Notes under the pieces: model-generated
Told to the model about the DNA's origin: nothing
Seen by the model: the letters and a program-made list of their open reading frames with translations, nothing else
The model's database searches: none
Shown here: positions 24,873 to 32,884 of the stretch, piece by piece
How positions within the stretch are numbered: position 1 is the stretch's first letter
How the letters are laid out: every line of letters starts with the position of its first letter
Position numbers and translations under genes: made by a program
Assembly (NCBI RefSeq): GCF_017583045.1
Contig: NZ_JAGFBF010000005.1
Coordinates: 558,001-622,000, forward strand
From: Leucobacter tardus
GTDB taxonomy: Bacteria > Actinomycetota > Actinomycetes > Actinomycetales > Microbacteriaceae
Length of the DNA stretch: 64,000 nucleotides
Direction of reading: 5' to 3'

Positions 24873-26044
24873 CGACGGCTCCTCAACAGCACCCGGGCGG
24901 CTTCGCCGTGATCCAGCGACATGCGAAAACTCGTCAGCACTGCGGTGAGGTAGTCGCGCTTCGCCAGCGCCTGCGCGTTGATCCGGGCGAGCTTGTCGCC
25001 GCTCAGATCGGCGACCCGCTTGATCGCCTTCCCGGACAGCACGGTCACCGCCAGACGCTTCGCCATGCCCAGCCGACCGGGCAGCGGCACCTTGCTCAGC
25101 ACCCCGGTGATCGCACCCACGACGTCGCCGAGCCCGCCGGCGCTGCGCACGAGATTCTCCGCCACGCGCCCTGACGACTGCTGCATCTGCGCCCAGCGCA
25201 CGTGCCGCTCCAGCGGTAGCGTCGACGCGATCGGCAGAATCAGCTCGACGCCGATGCGGCGGTGCACCTCGATGCGATCCGGATCGAACTTCGCCGACGA
25301 CAGCAGCATGAAGTCCTCACCGACCGAGAGCGCGTCCTGCCCCTCGATCAGGCCGGCGATGACGTTGCGGAGCTCAATGACATCATCGCCGGCTTTCGCG
25401 AGCACGAGATCGCGAAACGCGTACACATCGGTCTGCGGCAAGAGGTCGGCCTTCGACAGCGCGAACATCCAGATGCGCGGAAATCGAACGAGCGGCTTGC
25501 CCTTCACGAGCAACTCGTTCTTCATCGAGAGCAGCCCGTTCCGGAAGTTCGTGAGCAGCGACCGCAGGTAGCGCTCCTCCTGCCCCGCGTTGTCGATGAG
25601 GCGCTGGCCGTCGACCAGGACCAGCGCCACATCGGAACCCAAGAGGGAACGGAAGGTATCGACCCGGCGCGACGCCTCCTCGGGACCGGACGCGTCCTGC
25701 TCGAACCACTCGCCCGGATAGTCGTGCCAGACGAGGCGCAACGCATCGAACGGACGATCATGCGACCGCCGACTCCCCGCGTCCTTCAGCCGGAGGGTGA
25801 AGGGGTAGCTCGTCGCCGTGAAGCGCGTCGCCATCGGCACCTCCGCCCCATCCCGCATCCCCAGATAGTTGCGCATGAGCGCGGTGCCCTGGCTCTGCTG
25901 ATCGGCGACCACGTGGTACAGACTGTCGCGCACGTACTGCGGCTCCTGCGTGGCACCGAAGAACGACGAGAGCAGCACGGTCTTGCCGCTGCCGCTCTCG
26001 CCGAACACGGCGATGTGCTGTTCGAGCGTTCTGCTACGTGCCAT
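24869..26044 (-). CDS. Predicted GTPase, TRAFAC-like P-loop protein
   Basis: A 391-residue P-loop protein. G1 is GESGSGKT at residues 15-22, a G3-like DYPG lies in LVWHDYPGEWF (around 105-115), and a G4-like SKAD lies in MFALSKADLLP (around 195-205), so GTP is the likely nucleotide. The C-terminal third has a hydrophobic glycine-rich stretch (GGLGDVVGAITGVLSKVPLPG) that may touch membrane, then basic helices. It resembles the predicted GTPases and double-GTPases reported from conflict-system surveys, but I cannot assign a subfamily. A TAGGCT -10 stands 7 nt before the ATG, so it looks leaderless. Two coupled small genes follow. Confidence 0.7.
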   Translation of the reverse strand: MARSRTLEQHIAVFGESGSGKTVLLSSFFGATQEPQYVRDSLYHVVADQQSQGTALMRNYLGMRDGAEVPMATRFTATSYPFTLRLKDAGSRRSHDRPFDALRLVWHDYPGEWFEQDASGPEEASRRVDTFRSLLGSDVALVLVDGQRLIDNAGQEERYLRSLLTNFRNGLLSMKNELLVKGKPLVRFPRIWMFALSKADLLPQTDVYAFRDLVLAKAGDDVIELRNVIAGLIEGQDALSVGEDFMLLSSAKFDPDRIEVHRRIGVELILPIASTLPLERHVRWAQMQQSSGRVAENLVRSAGGLGDVVGAITGVLSKVPLPGRLGMAKRLAVTVLSGKAIKRVADLSGDKLARINAQALAKRDYLTAVLTSFRMSLDHGEAARVLLRSRR

Positions 26045-26051
26045 ACGCCCG

Positions 26052-26057
26052 AGCCTA
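26052..26057 (-). promoter_or_regulatory. -10 element of the GTPase operon
   Basis: TAGGCT on the minus strand, 7 nt before ATG 26044, with no ribosome-binding site between them. Confidence 0.55.
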
Positions 26058-26076
26058 GCGAGGATCGATGTGCGTG

Positions 26077-27813
26077 CTACTCGATCGATGCACCCTTGCG
26101 CGCGCGCAACGCAAGCAGTACGCCGCCCACCAGCACGAGCGCTCCGGCAGCGAGTCCGATCGGCAACGCCAGGGATTCCGCACCCGTGCGCGCAAGATTG
26201 CCACCCTTGGCGCTCGTCTCGACCTGCCCGCCACTGTCGGCGCCGCCCGATGCGCCCGCGGCGGTGTCGCCGCCGTCCGCCGCGCCGCCGACACCTGCCG
26301 CGCCATCGGCACCCGCACCGGCTGAGCCGTCAGCGCCGCCCGCGGCATCGGCCGCAGCACCGGCATCAGCCGTGCCGGCCGCATCAGCTGCTCCGCCCGC
26401 ATCGGCGTCGGCGTCTGCCGCCGGGGGCTCCGGTTCCTCGGCAACAGCCCACGCGTCGTCGAGCAGCCAGGCGGCCATCGACGTGTTGTCGAGGTAGTGT
26501 CCGCGGACCAGGTCGAGGCCGGTGCCGAGGGCATTGAGCTGATCGGTACCCGCTCCCTTCGTGAAGAACGGCACGAGCTGGTTGGTGTGGTTATCGCTGT
26601 TCCACGTGTGCGTGGGCAGCGTGCCTTCCTCTGCGTCGGCACCCGCCGGAATGATCGAGCTGAAGTCGCCCTCCTGCTCACCGTAGAGGTATCCGGTCTC
26701 ATGGTCAGCGGTGACGACGACGAGCGTCTCATCCCAGTTCGAGTTCGTCTCGACCCAGTCGATCACCGAGTCGACTGCCGTATCGAAGTCGGCGACCTCT
26801 TCGAGGTTGCGGTCGCTCTCGTTCGCGTGCCCGGTCCAGTCGATCGCTCCGCCCTCGACCATCAGGAAGAACCCTTCCTCGTTCGCGTCGAGGGTGTTGA
26901 TCGCGCCCTGCGCGAGCGTTGCCAGGTTCGGCACGTCGTTCATCGGGGCGCCGGAGTCGCGTCCCTGCTGCAGCGTCGAGCCCACCTGCGGGACTCCGAA
27001 GACCTTCTCAGGCGTCTCGCCCGTGGTGAGCGCTTCGAAATCGGCGCGCGACTCGAGGAAGGCGCGGTCGGTCTGTCCGGTGGACACGGCCTCCCAGTCC
27101 GCCTGCGAGATGTACGAGAAGTCGCCCTGCGTCATGGGCTGGTGGTTGTCGTCGTAGAACGGGTGGCCCGCGCCGATCACGACATCGAGGTCCCCGGTCA
27201 CCTGCTGGTTCGCGATGCTGTGGTAATTGTTGCGGCTCTCATCGTGGCTCGAATACGCCGCGGGAGTCGCGTGCGAGAACGGCACCGACGAGACGACACC
27301 CGCGCTCTTGCCGAGCTGCTGCGCGCGCTCCGACAGGTTCTCGACCTCGGCGCCGGCCATGTCGACGCCGATGCCGGCGTTGTAGGTCTTCACACCCGTC
27401 GCCATCGCCGTGCCCGCAGCGGCGGAGTCGGTCGGGTTGTCCTTGTTCCACTCGAAATCGCTCCACGACTTCGCGGGATCGTACACCGGGCCGTCATGCC
27501 AGTTCGTCGACATGCCGAGGTGGTTCCACGACTGCCACCCCTCGGTCGGATCGGTGTTCTGGCCCGACGGGATCACCTTGTCGTCTCCCCCGCGCTCCAC
27601 CTGCCAGTGCGTCTCACCGGTCGTCTGAGCGTTCAGGAAGTCGATGTGGTTGTACCCCATCCCGTCGCCGATCAGCACGATGACGTTCTTCGGTGACGTC
27701 TCCGTCTCGGCTGCGACCGCGGGCGCGCTGCCGGCGGCCGCGGTCCCCCCGACCGCCAGTGCGATGGCGAAGCCGCCGGCGAGGAGCGGTGCTGCGTGTT
27801 GCTTCAACTGCAA
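26077..27813 (-). CDS. Cell-wall-anchored alkaline phosphatase
   Basis: A 578-residue secreted phosphomonoesterase. A signal peptide at about residues 1-35 ends near AVAAETE. Metal and catalytic motifs are VLIGDGMGYNH (about 44-54), the nucleophile serine in NPTDSAAAGTAMATG, GGAIDWTGHAN and VVTADHETGYLYG. After the enzyme domain comes an Ala/Asp/Gly-rich linker of about 80 residues. A sorting signal follows: LARTG (LAxTG, as recognised by class E sortases), a hydrophobic helix and RARKGASIE. The start is TTG 27813, preceded by GAGAGGGAACACC. It should free phosphate from esters at the cell surface. Confidence 0.9.
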   Translation of the reverse strand: MQLKQHAAPLLAGGFAIALAVGGTAAAGSAPAVAAETETSPKNVIVLIGDGMGYNHIDFLNAQTTGETHWQVERGGDDKVIPSGQNTDPTEGWQSWNHLGMSTNWHDGPVYDPAKSWSDFEWNKDNPTDSAAAGTAMATGVKTYNAGIGVDMAGAEVENLSERAQQLGKSAGVVSSVPFSHATPAAYSSHDESRNNYHSIANQQVTGDLDVVIGAGHPFYDDNHQPMTQGDFSYISQADWEAVSTGQTDRAFLESRADFEALTTGETPEKVFGVPQVGSTLQQGRDSGAPMNDVPNLATLAQGAINTLDANEEGFFLMVEGGAIDWTGHANESDRNLEEVADFDTAVDSVIDWVETNSNWDETLVVVTADHETGYLYGEQEGDFSSIIPAGADAEEGTLPTHTWNSDNHTNQLVPFFTKGAGTDQLNALGTGLDLVRGHYLDNTSMAAWLLDDAWAVAEEPEPPAADADADAGGAADAAGTADAGAAADAAGGADGSAGAGADGAAGVGGAADGGDTAAGASGGADSGGQVETSAKGGNLARTGAESLALPIGLAAGALVLVGGVLLALRARKGASIE

Positions 27814-27954
27814 GGTGTTCCCTCTCAGGTGTCCGAACTCGAATGCGCGCGACGAAGCACTCGCCGCGCACGGTTCAGGAGCGTAGTGAGGTCGAGTGTC
27901 CCCGAAGTTGCCGAATGTGGCCGGGGAATGAACGTCAGGCGACCGGTCGGATGC

Positions 27955-29235
27955 TCAGGCCGCGGGTTCCCGCTCGGCTCGGGCGATCGCACTGCGCAGC
28001 GTAGATTCCAGTCGCCGATGGTCCCGCACTTCGTAGGACACCACGATGGTCAGCGGCCCGCACAGCACGAGGATCAGGCACAGCCAGACGGGCCACCCGA
28101 TCGCCGCGGTCGCGATGGCGACGAGCGGCGCGCCGAGCGCGACGATGTGCGCAGGACTCCGCATGAGCCGGGACACGAGCCACCCGTGAATGCCGTGCAC
28201 GCAGATGAGGAACAGGAGCGTCGGGATCGCGACGGAGACGACCGCCGTGAGGATGCTCGCCGGGTACCGGCTGTCGTGCAGATACCCGAGCACGTGGAGT
28301 CCGCCGCCGACGGCGACCACCGAGGCGAGCATGGGCAGGTGCCCGTACGCCCAGGGCATCATCTTGTCGCGTCTGACCTCCAGGATCCGGGCCGAGGGCA
28401 TCAGGAAGTACGTCCACCAGAGCGCGAACGAGATGACGACGCCGATGCCGACCGCCACGACCGTGTCCGCGTTCCATCCCTCGGTATCGGTGATGTGCCG
28501 CGCTGCGGTCACGGTTCCGATCACCGTCTCTCCGAGGGCGATGATGGTGATGAGCCCGTACCGTTCCGCGAGGTGCGACGGGTGCCACGGGAGGGCAGCC
28601 GGCCCTCCCGGCTTGCTGAGGCGCGCGACGGTCGTGGGCACGGCGAGATCGAGCACCCAGACGATGGCGAGGAACACGAGCGCAGGGGTGAACGCCAGTG
28701 GCACGACGATCCACGCCACCCAGAGCGCTTGCACCACCCCGACCGCGACGGCATGTCCCAGGGCGAATCGACGCCAAGTGGGATCGTGTCGCGCGACCCG
28801 CATCCACTGCAGGGTGATGGCGGTCCGCATGACCACGTACCCGGCGACCAGCACCCTGCCGTCGATCTCGCCGCCGTCGACCAGCGAGGCGAAGAGGGCG
28901 GGCATGCCGATCGTCAAGATGATGACGCCGGCCATCTGCAGCAGCGTGAGCGCCCGGAACACCCAGTCGTCATTGTCGAACGCCGACGCCAGCCAGGTGT
29001 ACTCCATCCAGGCCCAGAGAGCAGGCAGTGTCGCGATGACGAACCCGAGCACCACCGGCCAGACCAGGCCATCGGCGACGCCGAGTGCGACCTGTTCACC
29101 GATGGTGAGGAACGCGGCGACGAACGTCAGGTCGAAGAACAGCTCGAGCGGGCTCGCTGAGCGCTGTCGTTCATCGGGATCCCGCGCCAGCATGCGGCGG
29201 AGCCCGTGCCGGTAGAACTGCGGAGAATCGCTCAT
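27955..29235 (-). CDS. ltrA: Low temperature requirement A (LtrA) family membrane protein
   Basis: A 426-residue protein with about 12 hydrophobic helices. The family signature SASPLELFFDLTFVAAF is near residue 25, and ERYGLITIIALGETVIGT appears in mid-protein. LtrA was named for cold-sensitive growth in Listeria; its biochemical role is unclear. The start ATG 29235 has GATGAGGAATCG before it. TACGAT (29245-29250) and TTGACG (29266-29271), 15 bases apart, form a plausible promoter. The alkaline phosphatase lies downstream on the same strand with a 141-base gap. Confidence 0.85.
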   Translation of the reverse strand: MSDSPQFYRHGLRRMLARDPDERQRSASPLELFFDLTFVAAFLTIGEQVALGVADGLVWPVVLGFVIATLPALWAWMEYTWLASAFDNDDWVFRALTLLQMAGVIILTIGMPALFASLVDGGEIDGRVLVAGYVVMRTAITLQWMRVARHDPTWRRFALGHAVAVGVVQALWVAWIVVPLAFTPALVFLAIVWVLDLAVPTTVARLSKPGGPAALPWHPSHLAERYGLITIIALGETVIGTVTAARHITDTEGWNADTVVAVGIGVVISFALWWTYFLMPSARILEVRRDKMMPWAYGHLPMLASVVAVGGGLHVLGYLHDSRYPASILTAVVSVAIPTLLFLICVHGIHGWLVSRLMRSPAHIVALGAPLVAIATAAIGWPVWLCLILVLCGPLTIVVSYEVRDHRRLESTLRSAIARAEREPAA

Positions 29236-29244
29236 CGATTCCTC

Positions 29245-29271
29245 ATCGTACGCGGACGCAACCCTCGTCAA
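29245..29271 (-). promoter_or_regulatory. Candidate promoter of ltrA
   Basis: TTGACG at 29266-29271 and TACGAT at 29245-29250 on the minus strand, with a rather short 15-base spacing. The transcript would begin just before the GAGGAA ribosome-binding site. Confidence 0.45.
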
Positions 29272-29321
29272 ACCGTGGATGTGCTGCGAGCTGTTCGGGC
29301 CCGGCCGGCCCCTTCAGCGGT

Positions 29322-29480
29322 TCAGGCGCAGCAGGAGCCGCCGCAGCAGGATCCTCCGCTGTCGCCCTGACCCAGCAGGTTCAGGATCTCGCGCGATTCG
29401 GCGTCGGCGAACCCCGCGGCGCTCATGAACCCCGGCTCACTCGGCGCGGACTCGGTCTTCGGCTGCTGCTCGTCGGTCAT
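29322..29480 (-). CDS. Small Cys-rich protein with tandem GGSCC tail
   Basis: A 52-residue protein. The first 40 residues are hydrophilic and acidic with a short helix (DAESREILNLLGQG). It then ends GGSCCGGSCCA, two copies of GGSCC and a final Ala, so four cysteines lie in the last eight residues. I prefer ATG 29480, preceded by AGAGGACCCATC. A GTG at 29513 would overlap the DsbA-like gene stop (GTGA) and give 63 residues. It lies directly after a FrnE-like DsbA protein and may be its partner or a metal binder. I see no RiPP-modifying enzyme nearby, and I do not recognise the family. Confidence 0.7.
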   Translation of the reverse strand: MTDEQQPKTESAPSEPGFMSAAGFADAESREILNLLGQGDSGGSCCGGSCCA

Positions 29481-29509
29481 GATGGGTCCTCTCGATGGTG
29501 CGGTGCGGT

Positions 29510-30184
29510 TCACTCGGTCGGGGTCTGTTCGCGCAGCTGCAGGACGCGGCCGAGCGCGTCGGCGAAGATCTCGGCCGACTGGGCACCCGGAATCGAGTAT
29601 TGCTGGTCGAACAGGAAGAACGGTACTCCCGTGACGCCGAGCATGCGCGCACGCGTGGTGTCGCGATCGACGGCGTCACCGTAGGCCTCGTCGGTGAGCG
29701 CCGCGCGGGCGTCGTCTGCATCGAGTCCCGCGTCTGCGGCGAGCGCCGCCAGCACGTCGGGGTCGGCGAGGTTCTTGCCCTCCGTGAAGTAGGCGGCGAA
29801 GAGGCGCTCGGACATCTCGGCTTGGAGGCCATGGTTCTTGGCGAGGTGGAGGAGGCGGTGGGCGCGGCGCGTGTTGACGTGCTGCAGTCGGTCGAAGTGG
29901 TACTCGAGTCCCTCGGATGCGGCGAGCTCGGTCATCTGTCCGAGCATCGACTCGACGTCGGCGCGCGGCATGCCTTTATGTCTCACGAGGAAGTCGATCT
30001 CGTCGCCCGCGAAGTCTTCGGGGGCGTCGGGGGCGAGTTCGTAGCTGTGGGTCTCGACCTCGAGGGCGACGTCGGGGTGCTGCTGGGCGAAGAGCTGGGC
30101 TCCTGCGTCGAAGCGGCGCTTGCCGATGTAGCACCAGGGGCAGGCGATGTCGGACCAGATGTCGACGCGGATGGTGTCAGTCAC
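29510..30184 (-). CDS. DsbA-family oxidoreductase, FrnE-like
   Basis: A 224-residue thioredoxin-fold protein of the DsbA/FrnE group. The active site ACPWCYIGKRRF gives a CPWC motif near residues 16-19. The helical insert and the cis-proline loop GVTGVPFFLFD near residue 185 complete the fold. There is no signal peptide, so it acts in the cytoplasm. FrnE-like proteins are linked to disulfide exchange and polyketide chemistry. The start is GTG 30184; the much longer open frame upstream is antisense to nhaA and is not real. A Cys-rich small protein begins at its end. It is divergent from the NhaA-DsbA fusion, with 75 bases between them. Confidence 0.88.
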   Translation of the reverse strand: MTDTIRVDIWSDIACPWCYIGKRRFDAGAQLFAQQHPDVALEVETHSYELAPDAPEDFAGDEIDFLVRHKGMPRADVESMLGQMTELAASEGLEYHFDRLQHVNTRRAHRLLHLAKNHGLQAEMSERLFAAYFTEGKNLADPDVLAALAADAGLDADDARAALTDEAYGDAVDRDTTRARMLGVTGVPFFLFDQQYSIPGAQSAEIFADALGRVLQLREQTPTE

Positions 30185-30247
30185 GAACGGTGCAACCGCG
30201 GCCGCACGCGCGCTATTCCCGGTCGTGGATCGACCGCTTCGCGGGCT

Positions 30248-30253
30248 TAGAAT
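30248..30253 (+). promoter_or_regulatory. -10 element of nhaA-dsbA fusion gene
   Basis: TAGAAT, 6 nt before ATG 30260, no ribosome-binding site: leaderless pattern. Confidence 0.6.
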
Positions 30254-30259
30254 GCCTCC

Positions 30260-32125
30260 ATGCAGAACGCGCGGCCCGCTCGAGGTCTGGCCAGGCTCAC
30301 CCGATGGCTGCGCACGGAGTCGGGATCCGCGCTGCTGCTCGTCTGCGTGACGGCGGTGGCGCTCGTGTGGGCGAACTCCCCTGCCTCGGCGGCCTACGTC
30401 GACCTCTGGCATGCGGGCGTGGGATTCGATCTCGGCCCCTTCGGGCTGCACATGGACCTGCACCACTGGGTGAACGACGGCCTCATGGTGATCTTCTTCT
30501 TCGTCATCGGTCTGGAGGTGCGTCAGGAGTTCGCTCACGGATCGCTCCGCGATCGGAGCCGGACCCGGCTCGCGGTGATCGCGGGCGTGGCGGGGGTGGC
30601 ATTGCCCGCCGTGATCTACGTGCTGGTGGTGGGTGCCTCGGGTGGCGAGGGGCTCAGTGGGTGGGGTGCCGTCGTCGGCACGGACACCGCGTTCATGCTC
30701 GGTGCGCTCGCGGTCGTGGGTCCGCGGCTGTCGGGCCAGTTGCGCGTCTTCCTCCTCACCCTGACCGTGGTGGACGACTTTCTCGCGGTCTCGATCATCG
30801 GATTCGTCTACAGCGAGCAGATCCGGCTCGTGCCGATACTCATCGCGCTGGCGTGCCTGTTCGGGCTGTGGCTGCTCGGGCGCGCACGGCAGTGGCACGC
30901 GGCCCCGTACGTGGTGCTCGTCGTGGTCCTCTGGATCGCGACGCTCGAATCCGGTGTGCACGCGTCGCTCGCCGGCATGCTGGCCGGACTGCTCATCCCG
31001 TCGTTCGCGACGCAGCGCCAGAAGGTCGTGGCGGCGAAGGCGCTGTTCCGGGACTTCTGGCAGTCGCCGAGCGCCGCATCGGCTCGGGCCATGGATCGCG
31101 GCCTGGCACGGGGCATCTCGGTCAATGAACGGCTGCACGAGGTGCTGCGCATGCCCACAGCGCTCATCGTCGTGCCGGTCTTCGCTCTCGCCAACGCCGG
31201 AGTCGATCTGCGGGGCGGGCTGCTGGGTGAGGCGTTCGCCTCTCCGGTCACGTGGGGCGTGATCATCGGGCTCGTCGTCGGCAAGCTGCTCGGCATCGGC
31301 GTGGTCACCCTCATCGCGGTGCGTCTGGGGTTCGGCCGACTGCCCGACGGCGTCGGCCAGGGCAGCGTCGTCGGCGGGGCCGCGCTCTCCGGGATCGGGT
31401 TCACCGTGTCGCTGCTCATCATCGGCCTGGCGTTCGGGTCGACCTCGGACCTGGGGCGCGAAGCGACCGTCGGGGTGCTGGTCTCGATGGTGGTGGCGAC
31501 CGCACTCGGATGGGTCATCTTCAGAGTGGCTGCTCGCCGGTGGGGCGAGGAGACCGCGGACCTCCCGATGGTGCTGGATCCACCCGTCGACCCCGAGGTC
31601 GATCACATCCGCGGTCCGGAGGACGCGCAGCTCACCCTGGTCGAGTACATCGACTTCGAGTGCCCGTTCTGTGCGCACACGACCGGGTCGTGGGCGGATC
31701 TGCAGCGCCACTTCGGTGACGATCTGCGCTACGTCGTGCGACACCTTCCGCTCGAAAGCGTCCACCCGCACGCACTGCTCGCGGCGCACGCGGCGGAGGC
31801 GGCCGCCAGGCAGAACCGGTTCTGGGACTGGCACGACTACGTCTTTCCCCGCCAGGACGCTCTGGAGCTGCAGGACCTCGTGCGCTACGCCGAAGAGCTC
31901 GGTCTCGATGCCGTGCAGTTCATCGACGACCTCGAGCGCGCCGACGTGGCCGCTCGGGTGGAGCGCGATGCCGTGGGCGCCGACGCGAGCGGTGCCAGGG
32001 GCACACCGACGTTCTTCGTCGACGGACGCCGTCACCTCGGCAGCTTTGACGCGCGCACCCTCATCTCGGCGCTCGAGCAGCGCCGCCGCGGGGCGCGGAC
32101 GCAAGAAGCTGACAGGTTGCACTGA
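30260..32125 (+). CDS. nhaA: NhaA-type Na+/H+ antiporter fused to a DsbA-like thioredoxin domain
   Basis: A 621-residue fusion. Residues 1-420 are a NhaA sodium/proton antiporter with the ion-binding aspartates in LTVVDDFLAVSIIGF and a full set of helices. From about 440 to the end is a DsbA-like domain: VEYIDFECPFCAHT with Cys468 and Cys471, and GTPTFFVDGRRH with the cis-proline. Because NhaA's C-terminus is normally cytoplasmic, the thioredoxin domain is expected inside the cell; that is an inference from NhaA topology. Such fusions are known from actinobacteria, so this is not a sequencing artefact. It ends in a TGATG overlap with the GNAT gene. Confidence 0.93.
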   Translation: MQNARPARGLARLTRWLRTESGSALLLVCVTAVALVWANSPASAAYVDLWHAGVGFDLGPFGLHMDLHHWVNDGLMVIFFFVIGLEVRQEFAHGSLRDRSRTRLAVIAGVAGVALPAVIYVLVVGASGGEGLSGWGAVVGTDTAFMLGALAVVGPRLSGQLRVFLLTLTVVDDFLAVSIIGFVYSEQIRLVPILIALACLFGLWLLGRARQWHAAPYVVLVVVLWIATLESGVHASLAGMLAGLLIPSFATQRQKVVAAKALFRDFWQSPSAASARAMDRGLARGISVNERLHEVLRMPTALIVVPVFALANAGVDLRGGLLGEAFASPVTWGVIIGLVVGKLLGIGVVTLIAVRLGFGRLPDGVGQGSVVGGAALSGIGFTVSLLIIGLAFGSTSDLGREATVGVLVSMVVATALGWVIFRVAARRWGEETADLPMVLDPPVDPEVDHIRGPEDAQLTLVEYIDFECPFCAHTTGSWADLQRHFGDDLRYVVRHLPLESVHPHALLAAHAAEAAARQNRFWDWHDYVFPRQDALELQDLVRYAEELGLDAVQFIDDLERADVAARVERDAVGADASGARGTPTFFVDGRRHLGSFDARTLISALEQRRRGARTQEADRLH

Positions 32126-32583
32126 TGATCACTCTGGCACGCGCCGACTTCAGGGATCCGGCACTCGCGACATTTCTGTCCGCGCATCTCGCGGACATGG
32201 AACCGACGGCACCGCCCGAATCCCGGCACGCCCTCGACCTCGGCGCCTTGCAGCGCGACGGAGTCCGTCTCTGGACCGCCCACGCGGACGACGAGCTGGT
32301 CGGCACCGTCGCGCTCGCGGACCTGGCACCCGGTCATGCAGAGCTCAAGAGCATGCGCACCGCACCGACGCACCGCAGTCAGGGCGTTGGATCACGGCTG
32401 CTCGCACACGCGCTCGAAGACGCTCGACGGCGCGGCACGACCCGGGTCTCGCTCGAGACCGGCAGCAGCGACTTCTTCGCCGCGGCGCGTGCACTGTACC
32501 GCCGCGCCGGGTTCATCGACACGGCTCCATTCGGTGAGTATCGCGAGGATCCGCACAGCGTGTATCTGACGACATCGCTCTGA
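32125..32583 (+). CDS. GNAT-family N-acetyltransferase
   Basis: A 152-residue acetyltransferase. The acetyl-CoA pyrophosphate loop is in THRSQGVGSRLLAHALEDARRRG (about residues 80-102; R/QxxGxG/A form). The C-terminal LYRRAGFIDTAPFGEYREDPHS matches the PhnO/YobR-like subgroup of small-molecule acetyltransferases, where YxxxGFxxxxxFxxY is frequent. The ATG overlaps the nhaA stop codon (TGATG), so it is co-translated with the antiporter. The substrate is unknown. Confidence 0.88.
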   Translation: MITLARADFRDPALATFLSAHLADMEPTAPPESRHALDLGALQRDGVRLWTAHADDELVGTVALADLAPGHAELKSMRTAPTHRSQGVGSRLLAHALEDARRRGTTRVSLETGSSDFFAAARALYRRAGFIDTAPFGEYREDPHSVYLTTSL

Positions 32584-32616
32584 GCACACCTCCGAGTGAC
32601 AGGCGACGCCGGGCAT

Positions 32617-32651
32617 GACAAAAGCCCCGACCTTCACGGAAGATCAGGGCT
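32617..32651 (-). terminator. Rho-independent terminator after tRNA-Gln
   Basis: On the minus strand a 13-bp stem (32639-32651 with 32623-32635) pairs fully when G-U pairs are counted, closes on a 3-nt loop and runs into TTTT. It begins 7 bases after the CCA of tRNA-Gln. It may also stop transcription from the GNAT gene on the other strand, since that strand has an A-rich rather than U-rich end and would be weaker. Confidence 0.85.
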
Positions 32652-32657
32652 GCCAGA

Positions 32658-32732
32658 TGGCTGGGGTACCAGGACTCGAACCTAGAATAACGGTACCAGA
32701 AACCGTCGTGTTGCCAATTACACCATACCCCA
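32658..32732 (-). tRNA. trnQ: tRNA-Gln (anticodon CUG)
   Basis: A 75-nt cloverleaf including an encoded CCA. The 5' arm TGGGGTA pairs with TACCCCA; the D arm is GTGT/ACAC; the anticodon stem ACGGT/ACCGT carries loop TTCTGGT, so the anticodon is CTG (32697-32699), reading CAG. The T arm has a TTCGAGT loop. The discriminator base is G. Confidence 0.97.
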
Positions 32733-32788
32733 AAGGAGTGGCAATCGACCCGGATCAACTACTTCCGCGTCGTTCGCACCGAGAGATC

Positions 32789-32817
32789 ACTCTACCGGGA
32801 AGCGGAACGAACACCAA
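32789..32817 (-). promoter_or_regulatory. Promoter of tRNA-Gln
   Basis: TTGGTG (32812-32817) and TAGAGT (32789-32794) lie 17 bases apart on the minus strand. Transcription would start near 32782, giving a 5' leader of about 50 nt that is removed during tRNA maturation. Confidence 0.6.
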
Positions 32818-32884
32818 ATCCTGGCATGCCGCGACCGCCGCCCCGTATGGTGGAACCGACAAGCAAATCGAGGGGCGGTCGACG

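Noticed and set aside
29322-29480. A RiPP precursor cluster for the Cys-rich small protein
   Set aside because: No radical SAM, YcaO, lanthionine, DUF692 or protease/transport partner is adjacent. The linkage is to a DsbA-like enzyme.
30185-32122. An open frame of about 870 codons on the minus strand that runs through the nhaA fusion and into the DsbA-like gene
   Set aside because: Only the last 225 codons match a family. The rest is antisense to a well-supported gene, and its composition (Arg/His/Asp/Glu-rich, no domains) is typical of shadow frames in high-GC DNA.
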